From positions 1-64,000 of the forward strand of contig NZ_SOAV01000016.1 in assembly GCF_004364245.1 (NCBI RefSeq): a stretch of 64,000 nt of DNA. The letters are read 5' to 3'. Source of the stretch: Streptomyces sp. BK208. GTDB lineage: Bacteria; Actinomycetota; Actinomycetes; Streptomycetales; Streptomycetaceae. The notes under the pieces were generated by a model. It saw nothing but the letters and a program-made list of their open reading frames with translations, was not told where the DNA came from and did not search any database. The translations under genes were made by a program, and so were the position numbers. Below are positions 25,621 to 34,194 of the stretch, in pieces; the first letter of the stretch is position 1, and every line of letters begins with the position of its first letter.

Positions 25621-26994
25621 TCAGGCCACCGGGTTGGGCTGCCGCAGCAGCGTGTCCGCCTCGCGGACCATCTGCCGCACCGCCTTCTCGGGGGTGGTGT
25701 TGCCGAGCAGCGCCGACTGGAGCGGCTGGCACATGCGGTTCTGGAAGTTCGAACCGGCTCCGGCGAACCAGTTGGGCGGGTCGAGCACCGCCACCTTCGC
25801 GGCGTCCGCGTAGGAGGACTGAGGGTCGAGCGCCGCGTACTCCGGCTCGGCGAGGACGGGCTGGTACGCGGGGATGTGTCCGGCGCTCGCCCAGGTGAGG
25901 CTCTGCTTGAGGATCTGCGCGACGTACCGGTGGGCCTCGCGGCGCCGGGCCGGGTCGGGGTCGTCCTGGTGCGGGAGGACGAAGCTGTGGCTGTCGGTGT
26001 AGACGGCCGGCTTGTCGAAGACCTGCGGGAACGGCGCGGCGCCCAGGTCGACGCCGGACTTCTTCAGCGTCGGCAGTTCCCACTCGCCGAGCATCGCCAT
26101 GCCGCCGCGGCCGTTGGTGAAGGCGGCGATCGCGCCGTTGTAGTCCAGGTTGTTCGGGTTGGTCCTCCCGTCGAAGAGCTGCGTCATGAGGGTCACGACC
26201 CGTACGGCGGCGTCGACGTCGATCTTCGGGGGGCCGCCGTCCGGCAGGTCGAAGGCGGCGCCGGTCTGGGCGTAGAGACCGGCGAACAGGCGCCAGTTCT
26301 GCGCCGTGTCGGTGACGTGGCCGAACAGGATGCCCGCCTCCCCCGTCGCCTCGGCGAGAGCCCTGCCCGCCTCCAGCAGCGCCTCGGGCGATCCCATCGG
26401 GGCCAGTTCGCCCGAGGGGTCGAGCAGTCCGGCCTTCTCCGCGGCCTTCTTGTCGTAGAACACGATGAAGGGGTGGACGTCCAGCGGGATCGCGTAGACG
26501 GTGCCCTCGTGCTGGGTGCGCGACCAGACGGCGGGGGTGAAGTCCCTGCACGTGACGCCGAACTCGGCCAGCAGGTCCAGGTCGAAGGCGTCCACCAGGC
26601 CGCCGGGCGCGTAGCCCGCCAGCCGGGACAGGTGCATGGCGGCCACGTCGGAGGCCCGGCCGCCGGCCGCGGACATGGCGAGCTTGGTGTAGTACGAGGG
26701 TCCCCAGTCGAGGATCGTCCGGTCGACGTCGAAACCCTTGGCTCCCCCGGCCCCCTTCGACACGGCCTCGATCATGTCGTCCATGAGCATGCCGTCGCCG
26801 CCCTGGAACAGGTCCCAGACGCTCAGCGAGGACGCCCCCGACGCCGAGGCGGGTGAGGCGCAGCCGGACAGCGGGCCCGCGGCGAGCAGGGCTCCCGCGC
26901 CGGCCACGGCGTGGCGCAGCAACCGGCGGCGACTGGGGCGGCGGACCGGATCGGTCACGGCCGGCACCCCCTGGGCAGGCAGACGGGAACTCAT
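25621..26994 (-). CDS. Sugar ABC transporter substrate-binding lipoprotein
   Basis: 457 aa. The N-terminus combines a twin-arginine-like RRPSRRRLLRHAVAG stretch with a lipobox LSGC (Cys about residue 45), so it is probably a Tat-exported lipoprotein anchored to the outer face of the membrane. The rest is a solute-binding protein family 1 fold (SLSVWDLFQGGDG, AFTNGRGGMAMLGEWELP). AAAGG lies six nucleotides before the ATG. First gene of the operon and divergent from the LacI regulator; the palindrome at 27036-27062 lies in between. Ligand unknown, presumably an oligosaccharide cleaved by the GH2 enzyme. Confidence 0.95.
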   Translation of the reverse strand: MSSRLPAQGVPAVTDPVRRPSRRRLLRHAVAGAGALLAAGPLSGCASPASASGASSLSVWDLFQGGDGMLMDDMIEAVSKGAGGAKGFDVDRTILDWGPSYYTKLAMSAAGGRASDVAAMHLSRLAGYAPGGLVDAFDLDLLAEFGVTCRDFTPAVWSRTQHEGTVYAIPLDVHPFIVFYDKKAAEKAGLLDPSGELAPMGSPEALLEAGRALAEATGEAGILFGHVTDTAQNWRLFAGLYAQTGAAFDLPDGGPPKIDVDAAVRVVTLMTQLFDGRTNPNNLDYNGAIAAFTNGRGGMAMLGEWELPTLKKSGVDLGAAPFPQVFDKPAVYTDSHSFVLPHQDDPDPARRREAHRYVAQILKQSLTWASAGHIPAYQPVLAEPEYAALDPQSSYADAAKVAVLDPPNWFAGAGSNFQNRMCQPLQSALLGNTTPEKAVRQMVREADTLLRQPNPVA

Positions 26995-27035
26995 CGCGGA
27001 CCTTTCGACGGCCGGAGCTCATGCGGTGGCTAGTT

Positions 27036-27062
27036 TTTACATCGATGTACATTGGCTGTAAA
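27036..27062. promoter_or_regulatory. LacI-type operator between SBP and LacI genes
   Basis: A perfect 12-bp palindrome TACATCGATGTA with the CG centre typical of LacI-family operators (27038-27049) is nested in a wider TTTACA...TGTAAA pair (27036-27041 and 27057-27062). It sits 42 bp upstream of the binding-protein start and about 87 bp before the LacI gene. Confidence 0.65.
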
Positions 27063-27148
27063 GAGCTGAGGGGAAGGAGACCTGCACCGAGACCCTCCCC
27101 GCACCGGGACATAGACTCGGGCGGCGCGGAAGAGGCAGGGAGGTCTCG

Positions 27149-28192
27149 GTGGCACGGCCCAGGATCAAGGACGTCGCACGTCATGCGGGCGTTTCGGAGA
27201 AGACGGTCTCCAATGTCATCAACGACTACGCCCACGTCTCCGACCGGACCCGGCGGGTGGTGCGCGAGGCCATCGAACACCTCGGCTACCGCGTCAACCT
27301 GGCCGGCCGTCACCTGCGCAAGGGCCGTACCGGCATCATCGCGCTCGTCGTCCCGGAACTGGACATACCGTACTTCGCGGAGTTGGCCCGGCATGTGATC
27401 CGGGAGGCCGAGGAGAGGTCCCTGACGGTCCTGATCCACCAGTCCGGGGCGGACCGCGACCACGAGCTGGCGGCGCTGGCCGGGTTCGGGTCCACCTTCG
27501 TGGACGGCATCATCCTCAGTCCGCTCGCCCTGACCGCCGACGACCTGCGGGACCGCACGGGGTTCCCGCCCACGGTGCTGCTCGGCGAGCTGCTGGAGGA
27601 GGGCGCCGATCATGTGGCCATCGACAACGAGCGTGCCGCCCGCGAGGCCACCCGGCATCTGATCGGCCTCGGACGCCGCAGCATCCTGGCCGTCGGCGGG
27701 CTCGACGACTCGGGGCTGGGGACGGCGCAGGCCCGCACCCGGGGCTATCGGGCCGCCCTGGCGGAGGCGGGCATCGCCTACGATCCTGCCATGCTGCTGC
27801 CGGTCGGCTCCTTCCGGATGCCGGACGGTGCGCGGGCCGTGTCACGTGCACTGCGGGAGGGCCCGCGGCCCGACGCGCTGCTCTGCCTCAACGACCAGCT
27901 GGCGCTGGGGGCGTTGCGGGCCTTGCACGAGCACGGCGTCTCGGTGCCCGAGGACGTCGCGGTCATCGGCTTCGACGACGTGGAGGGCGGACGGTTCAGC
28001 GTCCCGACGCTGAGCACGGTGGCTCCCGACAAGGCGGCTGTGGCCAAGGTCGCGGTAGAGCTGCTCCAGCACCGCATCGAGGAGGCGGCGGCACCGGACG
28101 GCGCCGGGTCACGGGCCCAGGCGCCCCAGGACCTCGTCGTGGACCACCGGCTCGTCCTGCGGGAGAGCACGGAGAGGCGCGCGCGGGGCTGA
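27149..28192 (+). CDS. LacI family transcriptional regulator
   Basis: 347 aa from a GTG start with AGGGAGG upstream. The HTH is ARPRIKDVARHAGVSEKTVS followed by the hinge helix region (HLGYRVNLAGRHLRKGRT), and residues about 60-340 form the periplasmic-binding-protein-like effector domain (AVIGFDDVEGGRFSVPTLST). It is divergent from the ABC-GH2 operon, with a CG-centred palindrome between them. It most likely represses that operon and itself until the imported sugar is present. Confidence 0.93.
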   Translation: MARPRIKDVARHAGVSEKTVSNVINDYAHVSDRTRRVVREAIEHLGYRVNLAGRHLRKGRTGIIALVVPELDIPYFAELARHVIREAEERSLTVLIHQSGADRDHELAALAGFGSTFVDGIILSPLALTADDLRDRTGFPPTVLLGELLEEGADHVAIDNERAAREATRHLIGLGRRSILAVGGLDDSGLGTAQARTRGYRAALAEAGIAYDPAMLLPVGSFRMPDGARAVSRALREGPRPDALLCLNDQLALGALRALHEHGVSVPEDVAVIGFDDVEGGRFSVPTLSTVAPDKAAVAKVAVELLQHRIEEAAAPDGAGSRAQAPQDLVVDHRLVLRESTERRARG

Positions 28193-28309
28193 CGAGCCGC
28201 CGGCCGGCCGGAGAGCGACACACGGGGCCCGGCGCACGGCATCTCCACATCGTCTCAATGGCAGGTGGCCGCAGCGGACACCACCCTCAGAGCTGTCGGT
28301 CGACCCCAA

Positions 28310-28325
28310 AAATGGTATTCCATTT
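28310..28325. promoter_or_regulatory. Candidate GntR/FadR-type operator upstream of the NCS1 gene
   Basis: AAATGGTATTCCATTT has perfect 6-bp arms around TATT and resembles TGGTATNCCA-type sites of FadR-subfamily GntR regulators. It lies 112 bp upstream of the NCS1 start and just upstream of a possible TTGACG (28338-28343) / TACGTT promoter. The core GGTATTC recurs at 30806-30812 before the GntR gene. Confidence 0.4.
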
Positions 28326-28436
28326 GCCGTAGACCCCTTGACGGTGCGGTTTGGCGAAAACTACGTTCAGTTCACCGGAAAGCCGCTTCCGCTTTGTGAA
28401 AGCCTCCAACCCCGCACCTGATCCCAGGAGTCCCGT

Positions 28437-29924
28437 ATGACTGCCCTGGAAGACCGCCGCTCGTCCGCGGAGACCAGCGACACGGCCACCAGCTCCGGCC
28501 TCTACACGTACGACCTCGCCCCGACGAAGCGGGAAGGGCGCCGCTGGGGCGCCTACAACGTCTTCACGCTCTGGGCCAACGACGTGCACAGCCTGGGCAA
28601 TTACGCCTTCGCCATCGGGCTGTTCGCCCTCGGACTGAACGTGTGGGGCATCCTCGCGGCCTTCGCGCTCGCCTCGGTCCTGCTCTTCCTCCTGCTCACG
28701 CTGTCCGGATTCATGGGCCACAAGACGGGCGTTCCGTTCCCCGTCATGAGCCGCATCGCGTTCGGCATCAGGGGGGCGAAGATTCCGGCCGCCGTACGCG
28801 GCGCCGTGGCCATCGCCTGGTTTGGTATCCAGACCTATCTGGCGTCCGCCGTGCTGAGTGCCCTCCTGGTGGCCATGTTCCCCTCCCTGGCCTCCCTGGA
28901 CACCGACTCCCTGCTCGGCCAGTCGACGCTCGGCTGGATCACCTTCCTGGCGCTGTGGGCCCTCCAGGTGCTCATCGTCAGCTACGGGATGCAGATGATC
29001 CGCCGGTACATGGCCTTCGCCGCGCCCACCACGCTGCTGACGATGTGCGCGCTCGCGGTGTGGATGTTCGTGCGGGCCGACGGCTCGGTCTCCGTGTCCG
29101 TCGGCGATCCCCTCACCGGCGGCGCCATGTGGCTCCAGGTGCTCCAGGCCGCCGCCCTGTGGGTGGTGATCTACGGGACGTTCGTCCTCAACTTCTGCGA
29201 CTTCACCCGGTCCGCGCGCAGCCGCGGCTCGATCGTCCGCGGCAACGTGATCGGCATCCCGGTGAACATGCTCTTCTTCGCCGTCATCGTGGCGGTCCTC
29301 AGCGGAGCCCAGTTCACCCTCGACGGGCACGTGATCACCAGCCCGACGGACATCGTCAGGACCATCCCCAACATGTTCCTGCTGGCCGTCGCCTCGCTGT
29401 GCCTGATCGCCCTCACGGTGGCGGTGAACCTGCTGGCCAACTTCGTCGCGCCGATCTACGCCCTGGTCAACCTGTTCCCGCACCGGCTCGACTTCCGCCG
29501 CGCGGGTCTGGTGAGCGCGGCCCTGGGCCTGGTGATCACGCCCTGGAACCTCTACAACAGCCCGGTCGTCGTGAACTACTTCCTCGGCGGGCTCGGCGCG
29601 CTGCTCGGTCCCCTCTTCGGTGTGATCATGGCGGACTACTGGCTGCTGCGGAAGGCCCGCGTGAACGTGCCGGCCCTCTACACCGAGGACGCGGGCGCCG
29701 AGTACCACTACCGCCGCGGCTACAACCCGCGGGCCGTCGCCGCCTTCGTCCCGAGCGCCGCGATCGCCGTCGTCGTCGCCCTGGTCCCCTTCTTCCACGC
29801 GGCGGCCGGCTTCTCCTGGTTCGTCGGCGCGATCCTCGCCGCAGCGCTGTACGCGGTCGTCGCCGACCGTGCGACGCCGATCCGCGACGTGGACGGCGAG
29901 GCCATCGCCGTCGCTGCGGAATAG
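28437..29924 (+). CDS. NCS1 family nucleobase/hydantoin:cation symporter
   Basis: 495 aa, 12 transmembrane helices. Family signatures include the N-terminal LYTYDLAPTKREGRRWGAYN, WANDVHSLGNYAFAIGL, and GHKTGVPFPVMSRIAFGIRGA. NCS1 carriers import cytosine, allantoin, uracil or hydantoins with Na+ or H+. The following racemase of the hydantoin/Asp-Glu group and a GntR regulator point to hydantoin or allantoin-like substrates. AGGAG six nucleotides before the ATG is clear. Confidence 0.93.
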   Translation: MTALEDRRSSAETSDTATSSGLYTYDLAPTKREGRRWGAYNVFTLWANDVHSLGNYAFAIGLFALGLNVWGILAAFALASVLLFLLLTLSGFMGHKTGVPFPVMSRIAFGIRGAKIPAAVRGAVAIAWFGIQTYLASAVLSALLVAMFPSLASLDTDSLLGQSTLGWITFLALWALQVLIVSYGMQMIRRYMAFAAPTTLLTMCALAVWMFVRADGSVSVSVGDPLTGGAMWLQVLQAAALWVVIYGTFVLNFCDFTRSARSRGSIVRGNVIGIPVNMLFFAVIVAVLSGAQFTLDGHVITSPTDIVRTIPNMFLLAVASLCLIALTVAVNLLANFVAPIYALVNLFPHRLDFRRAGLVSAALGLVITPWNLYNSPVVVNYFLGGLGALLGPLFGVIMADYWLLRKARVNVPALYTEDAGAEYHYRRGYNPRAVAAFVPSAAIAVVVALVPFFHAAAGFSWFVGAILAAALYAVVADRATPIRDVDGEAIAVAAE

Positions 29925-30035
29925 TCCCGCGCCCGCTCGTCCCCGGGCCGTCGCTTGCGCACCGCTCCGTCCCGCACCGCCCTGTCCCCGCCCGTCGCGG
30001 GGGCACCCGTCCGAACAGAAGGCCCAGGCCCACCC

Positions 30036-30761
30036 ATGCGTATCCTCGTGGTCAACGTCAACACCACGCAGTCCATCACCGACGCGATCGGCAAGCAGGC
30101 GGCGGGCGCGGCCTCGCCCGGCACCGAGATCGTGCCGCTGACACCGGCGTTCGGCGCGGAGTCCGTCGAGGGCAACTACGAGAGTTACCTCGCCGCCGTC
30201 GCCGTGATGGAGGCGGTGCGCGCCCACCCGGAGCCGTTCGACGCGGTGATCCAGGCCGGCTACGGCGAACACGGGCGGGAGGGGCTGCAGGAGTTGCTCG
30301 ACGTGCCCGTCGTCGACATCACCGAGGCCGCGGCGAGCACCGCGCAGTACCTGGGCCGCCGCTACTCCGTCGTCACCACCCTCGACCGTACGGTCCCGCT
30401 CATCGAGGAGCGGCTGGAGGTGGCCGGACTGAGCGCCAGGTGCGCGTCCGTCCGGGCCAGCGGCCTCGCCGTACTGGAACTGGAGCAGGACGAACAGGCC
30501 GCCGTGGACGCCATCACGGAGCAGGCCGCCCGCGCGGTCGAGGACGACCGGGCCGAGGTGATCTGCCTGGGCTGCGGAGGCATGGCCGGTCTCGCCGAAC
30601 GCGTGGTGGAGCGGACCGGTGTCCCCGTGGTCGACGGCGTCTCGGCCGCCGTGACGGTGGCCGAGTCCCTGGTCCGGCTGGGTCTGTCCACGTCCAAGGT
30701 GCGCACCTACGCGCGCCCGCGCCCCAAGCGCATCGTCAACTGGCCGCCGCAGGCTGGCTGA
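30036..30761 (+). CDS. Aspartate/glutamate or hydantoin racemase family protein
   Basis: 241 aa. It begins MRILVVNVNTTQSITDAIG (family N-terminal strand and Asn loop). The second catalytic Cys is in EVICLGCGGMAGLAE. The first position, where racemases have a Cys, reads VIQAGYGEHG, so only one of the two usual cysteines is obvious. This could mean altered chemistry, as in related maleate isomerase or decarboxylase members. It is 111 nt after the NCS1 gene and probably co-transcribed, which supports a hydantoin or allantoin-derived substrate. Confidence 0.85.
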   Translation: MRILVVNVNTTQSITDAIGKQAAGAASPGTEIVPLTPAFGAESVEGNYESYLAAVAVMEAVRAHPEPFDAVIQAGYGEHGREGLQELLDVPVVDITEAAASTAQYLGRRYSVVTTLDRTVPLIEERLEVAGLSARCASVRASGLAVLELEQDEQAAVDAITEQAARAVEDDRAEVICLGCGGMAGLAERVVERTGVPVVDGVSAAVTVAESLVRLGLSTSKVRTYARPRPKRIVNWPPQAG

Positions 30762-30887
30762 CCCGCCCCCGCCGCCGTCCCGCCCGGACCGTCCCCGGAC
30801 GCCGGGGTATTCTGACGGGCCGCCCGACCGCCGCCCCGCACGGCGCGGTCGGCGGGCCGGGAACGGGAAGACAGACGAAGGACTGCG

Positions 30888-31538
30888 ATGGCTGCGTCAG
30901 AGGGCTTCACGCCCGAGTCCGAGCGGGTCACGCGGCGGTTGCGCGACGAGATCATCGACGGTGTGCGTGCCCCCGGCAGCCGCCTGGTCGAACGGGACCT
31001 GGCCGAGTCCCTCGGGGTGAGCCGGCTCCCCGTGCGCGAGGCCCTCAAGGCCCTGGTGTCGGAAGGACTGGTGACCCCGCGGCCACGGAGCTGGGCGGTG
31101 GTGCGGGAGTTCACCACGAGCGACATCGCCGACCTGGACGAGGTCCGCTCGGGTCTGGAGACCCTGGGCTTCCGGCTCGCCGCCCAACGGCACACGCGGG
31201 AGGGGCTGGAGCGGCTGCGCGCCACGGTGGACGCCGAACTCGACGCGGCCCGCGCCGACGACGCGGTACGGGCCCGCCGGGCGGCCGCCGACTTCCACGA
31301 GACCGTCGTCTCCCTGGCCGCCAACGAGCTGCTGAACGAGCTGGAGCGGGTCCTGCGCAGCCGGCTGCGCTGGCTCCTGGGCCAGCACGACGACCTGATG
31401 GCCGTCGCCCTGGAACACGACGCCCTGTACCGGGCCATCGCGGCCCGCGACGTGGACCGCGTCCAGGAGCTGGTCCTGCACCACCTGTCGACCAGCCGCA
31501 GCGCGGCCCTGGGCCACCTGGCGCAGGAGGGGCGATAG
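30888..31538 (+). CDS. GntR family transcriptional regulator (FadR/FCD type)
   Basis: 216 aa. The winged HTH is RVTRRLRDEIIDGVRAPGSR with RDLAESLGVSRLPVREALKAL (residues about 10-65). The C-terminal FCD domain (about 80-205) shows the metal/ligand-binding residues in DEVRSGLET, AADFHETVV and EHDALYRAI. It is the third gene of the NCS1-racemase group and probably controls it. Candidate binding sites are at 28310-28325 and near 30806. Confidence 0.92.
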   Translation: MAASEGFTPESERVTRRLRDEIIDGVRAPGSRLVERDLAESLGVSRLPVREALKALVSEGLVTPRPRSWAVVREFTTSDIADLDEVRSGLETLGFRLAAQRHTREGLERLRATVDAELDAARADDAVRARRAAADFHETVVSLAANELLNELERVLRSRLRWLLGQHDDLMAVALEHDALYRAIAARDVDRVQELVLHHLSTSRSAALGHLAQEGR

Positions 31539-31584
31539 GGGGGCCGTTCGGATCAGGCCGGCTCCGGGCGACGGTGCCTCGTCG

Positions 31585-31604
31585 CCTGCCGCGGCCGCGG
31601 CAGG
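31585..31604. repeat. Perfect 20-bp GC palindrome in the 31539-31781 gap
   Basis: CCTGCCGCGG followed directly by its reverse complement, 46 nt after the GntR gene. It could act as that gene's terminator, although it has no loop. The rest of this 243-nt gap shows nothing I can name except the GGGAG ribosome-binding site of the next gene. Confidence 0.4.
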
Positions 31605-31781
31605 ATGCGAGCGACACCCCCTGGACCCGGAGCCGCGCCTTCCGGGTGGCCGCGCGGCGCTGCTCCCGGGCGGTCGCGAGAGATTTTCCGCCGGACGTGA
31701 CGGGAAAGCGACGTAGGTCGGCGAACCCGGGGCATACGGAGGACCCGAGGCCCTCTCCCCGCCGACCCACGGGAGTTCCCT

Positions 31782-32219
31782 GTGACGCCGAGCCTGCGCA
31801 CCGCCCGTGCGTGCCGTGCCGCCGCCGTGCTCCTTCTGGCCGCCGCCGTGTACGCGGGCGCACACCACCCGTGGCTGGCCCTGCCCGGCCTGTACGCCGC
31901 CGCCGTGTTCGCCTGGTGCGCCGCCCGTGAGAGCGCCATCCACCGGCGGCGGGTGGTCCTGGCGCGGCGGGCCGAGCTGCTGGCCCGCCCGCTCCTGCGG
32001 GAGCCGCTCGGGGCCGCTCCCGGGCCGTGCTGCGCGTTCTGGCGGTGCTCCTACGGCGCCGACCACGGCCCGGAGTGCACCCGTTCCCCCGGCCGTCTCC
32101 CCCTCCACGACGACTGCTGCGAGCGGTGGTGGACCTCTCTGGGCGCACGGCACGACGCGGACTGCCGTCGTCGCGCCGGCGCCCCGGACCGGGGCCGCGC
32201 CCACCCGGCCTCGCAGTAG
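31782..32219 (+). CDS. Small membrane protein with Cys-rich C-terminal half
   Basis: 145 aa from GTG with GGGAG six nucleotides upstream. Residues about 11-47 are hydrophobic and give one long or two short transmembrane helices. The soluble half has paired and spaced cysteines (PCCAFWRCSYG, PECTRS, DDCCERWW, HDADC), which could bind zinc or another metal or form disulfides. No known family recognised. It stands alone between the GntR regulator and the convergent RICIN gene. Confidence 0.6.
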   Translation: MTPSLRTARACRAAAVLLLAAAVYAGAHHPWLALPGLYAAAVFAWCAARESAIHRRRVVLARRAELLARPLLREPLGAAPGPCCAFWRCSYGADHGPECTRSPGRLPLHDDCCERWWTSLGARHDADCRRRAGAPDRGRAHPASQ

Positions 32220-32299
32220 GGGCGTGGGCGGGCGCGGACCCGGTCGGCCCGACCGGTGGCCGGGTCCCTTGCTCGGCAGCCGGATCCGGCCCGGTCGCG

Positions 32300-34132
32300 T
32301 CAGTCCGCCGTCCCGGTCGGGGTGAGGGTCAGGGTCTGCTCGTCGGGGCCGCGTGAACCGCCGACCCGGTTGCCGGTGGTGTCGGTCCAGGAGCGGGTCG
32401 GTGTGGTCTCGACGCGCCGGCGGGGGTCGGCGGAGATGCCGATCACCAGGCCGCTGTAGCGGTTGACCAGGCGGTACGTGCCGGTGGCGGTGCCGTCGGC
32501 GGACGCACCCGGGATGACGAACCACTGCTGCCCGACGGAGGGGCCGTCGCTGCCGGACGCGGTGACGGTGGGCCGGGTGCCCCAGGCCCGGCCGGCCGTG
32601 GCCGAGGAGTCGACGCCGAGCAGCCGGCCGGTCGCGGCGTTGGCGATGCGGTAGGAGCCGTCGCCGTTCCCGGTGAAGACCCAGTCGGACGGTGCCGCGC
32701 CGTTCGGCCTGCGTACCGAGGTGGTGGCGGAACCGTGGCGCGAGGCCTGGGCGAGCGACCGGCCGTCGGCTCCGGTGATGCGGTAGGTCCTGTCCTCGTC
32801 GACCGGAGCGGCGGGCTCGGTCGTGTCGATCGTGAGGTCGACGTACTCGCTCGAAGCGCCCCCCGAGCACCCGAAGGAGCAGTAGGAGCGGAACCGCTTC
32901 CCGACGATGCCCGAGCCGGTCTTGTTGACGCCGTCCAGGAACCACCGGTACCAGGAGGCGTTGGTGTGCTCGCCCGTGTCGCCGATCGGGAACCACTTCT
33001 GGGTGGCGAGGTCGTCGGTGGCGTAGAAGCGCTGCGGGGCGTCGCCGCTCTGGTCGACCGCCTGGGGCTCGCCCACGTACAGCCCGAGGTGGGCGTTGTA
33101 CGTGATGTCCATGACGAACAGGGGCGAGGTGGCGGGCATCTCCCCGGCGGCGACCTGTTCGCTCACCGTGCCGGGGGTGGCCGGGTCGTACTCGTCCTGC
33201 ACGGGGGTGTAGCCGGTGCCGCCGGACGGACCGACCGGCACGATGTTGCTCTCGCGTCCGCCGGCACCGGGCTCGGACCAGGCTCCGTCGTACCACTTCT
33301 GCCAGGAGCCGGGGGCCATCTTCGCGGACATCGGGGAGCGGGCCACGTGGGCGTGGAACGCCTTCCAGCTGCCGCCCTTCTCCACGATCCGCGAGCCGTA
33401 GTAGACGTAGAAGTAGCCGGAGGCGGTGTCCACGAACAGGCGCGGGTCGCCGTCGCCGTAGTGGAAGGTCTGCTCGGGGAACGTCCCGGTGTCACCGCGT
33501 TCGGTGCTGTACGGCGACGTGATGACGTGGTCCCTGATCGTCCAGGTGCGGCCCCGGTCGTGCGAGACCGCGTAGTCGATCCCGTCGAAGTGCAGGCCGT
33601 CGCCGAAGGGTTGCGGGGTGAACTCGTTGTGCACCAGGCCGTACCAGTCTCCGGTGTCGGGGTCGACCCACACACCGGCCAGGTCGCAGTAGTTCTTCTG
33701 CGCGTAGCCCGACCCGGCGGGCGGGAAGGTGGACTCCTTGCCGGTCGGACTGCTGTTGCAGCGCCACGTGGTGTCGTCGTTGCGGTCCCTGGGCTCGTCC
33801 GGGTCGGCGGCGTCACTGACGGCGGACCGTTCGGCGGTGTCGAAGTCGGTGCCGGAGTAGAAGCTCCAGGCGCGGCTGTCGTCGGCGCCGTACAGCGCGT
33901 GGGCCTGCTGGTAGTAGAAGGTGCCGTCCTTGTCGATGTACGGGGCGGCCGGCGTGTCGTCCGGGCGGCTCCAGGGCCCCTTCGCGCCGACGGTGACGGT
34001 GTAGGCGGCGCCGGGTTCGGGGTCCGACGCCGACGCGGGCGGCGCGCCGAGGGACCCGCCGCCCGCGAGGGCGAGTGCCGTGGCGACGGCCACGAGGGCG
34101 AGTCTGCTTGCGGGAGCGGTCAACCGTGGCAC
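32300..34132 (-). CDS. Secreted protein with RICIN-type lectin domain and unassigned beta-rich N-terminal domain
   Basis: 610 aa. Signal peptide at residues 1-36 (cleavage near SASASDP). Residues about 40-445 are rich in aromatic and Asp/Gly strand-turn patterns (YIDKDGTFYYQQAHAL, DGDPRLFVDTASGYFYVYYG) like a five-bladed beta-propeller of GH43-type enzymes, but I cannot assign the family. Residues about 455-605 form a ricin-type beta-trefoil (YRITGADGRSLAQAS, YRIANAATGRLLGVDSSA, YRLVNRYSGLVIGISADP) for sugar binding. GAGGAG precedes the GTG start. It lies 62 nt after the GH35 gene, so it probably attacks the polysaccharide that feeds that enzyme. Confidence 0.8.
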   Translation of the reverse strand: MPRLTAPASRLALVAVATALALAGGGSLGAPPASASDPEPGAAYTVTVGAKGPWSRPDDTPAAPYIDKDGTFYYQQAHALYGADDSRAWSFYSGTDFDTAERSAVSDAADPDEPRDRNDDTTWRCNSSPTGKESTFPPAGSGYAQKNYCDLAGVWVDPDTGDWYGLVHNEFTPQPFGDGLHFDGIDYAVSHDRGRTWTIRDHVITSPYSTERGDTGTFPEQTFHYGDGDPRLFVDTASGYFYVYYGSRIVEKGGSWKAFHAHVARSPMSAKMAPGSWQKWYDGAWSEPGAGGRESNIVPVGPSGGTGYTPVQDEYDPATPGTVSEQVAAGEMPATSPLFVMDITYNAHLGLYVGEPQAVDQSGDAPQRFYATDDLATQKWFPIGDTGEHTNASWYRWFLDGVNKTGSGIVGKRFRSYCSFGCSGGASSEYVDLTIDTTEPAAPVDEDRTYRITGADGRSLAQASRHGSATTSVRRPNGAAPSDWVFTGNGDGSYRIANAATGRLLGVDSSATAGRAWGTRPTVTASGSDGPSVGQQWFVIPGASADGTATGTYRLVNRYSGLVIGISADPRRRVETTPTRSWTDTTGNRVGGSRGPDEQTLTLTPTGTAD

Positions 34133-34194
34133 AGGTACTCCTCAACTCGTGCTGCTGCCAGTGGGGTGGTACGCGGTGGGGCCGTGCGGACCGG

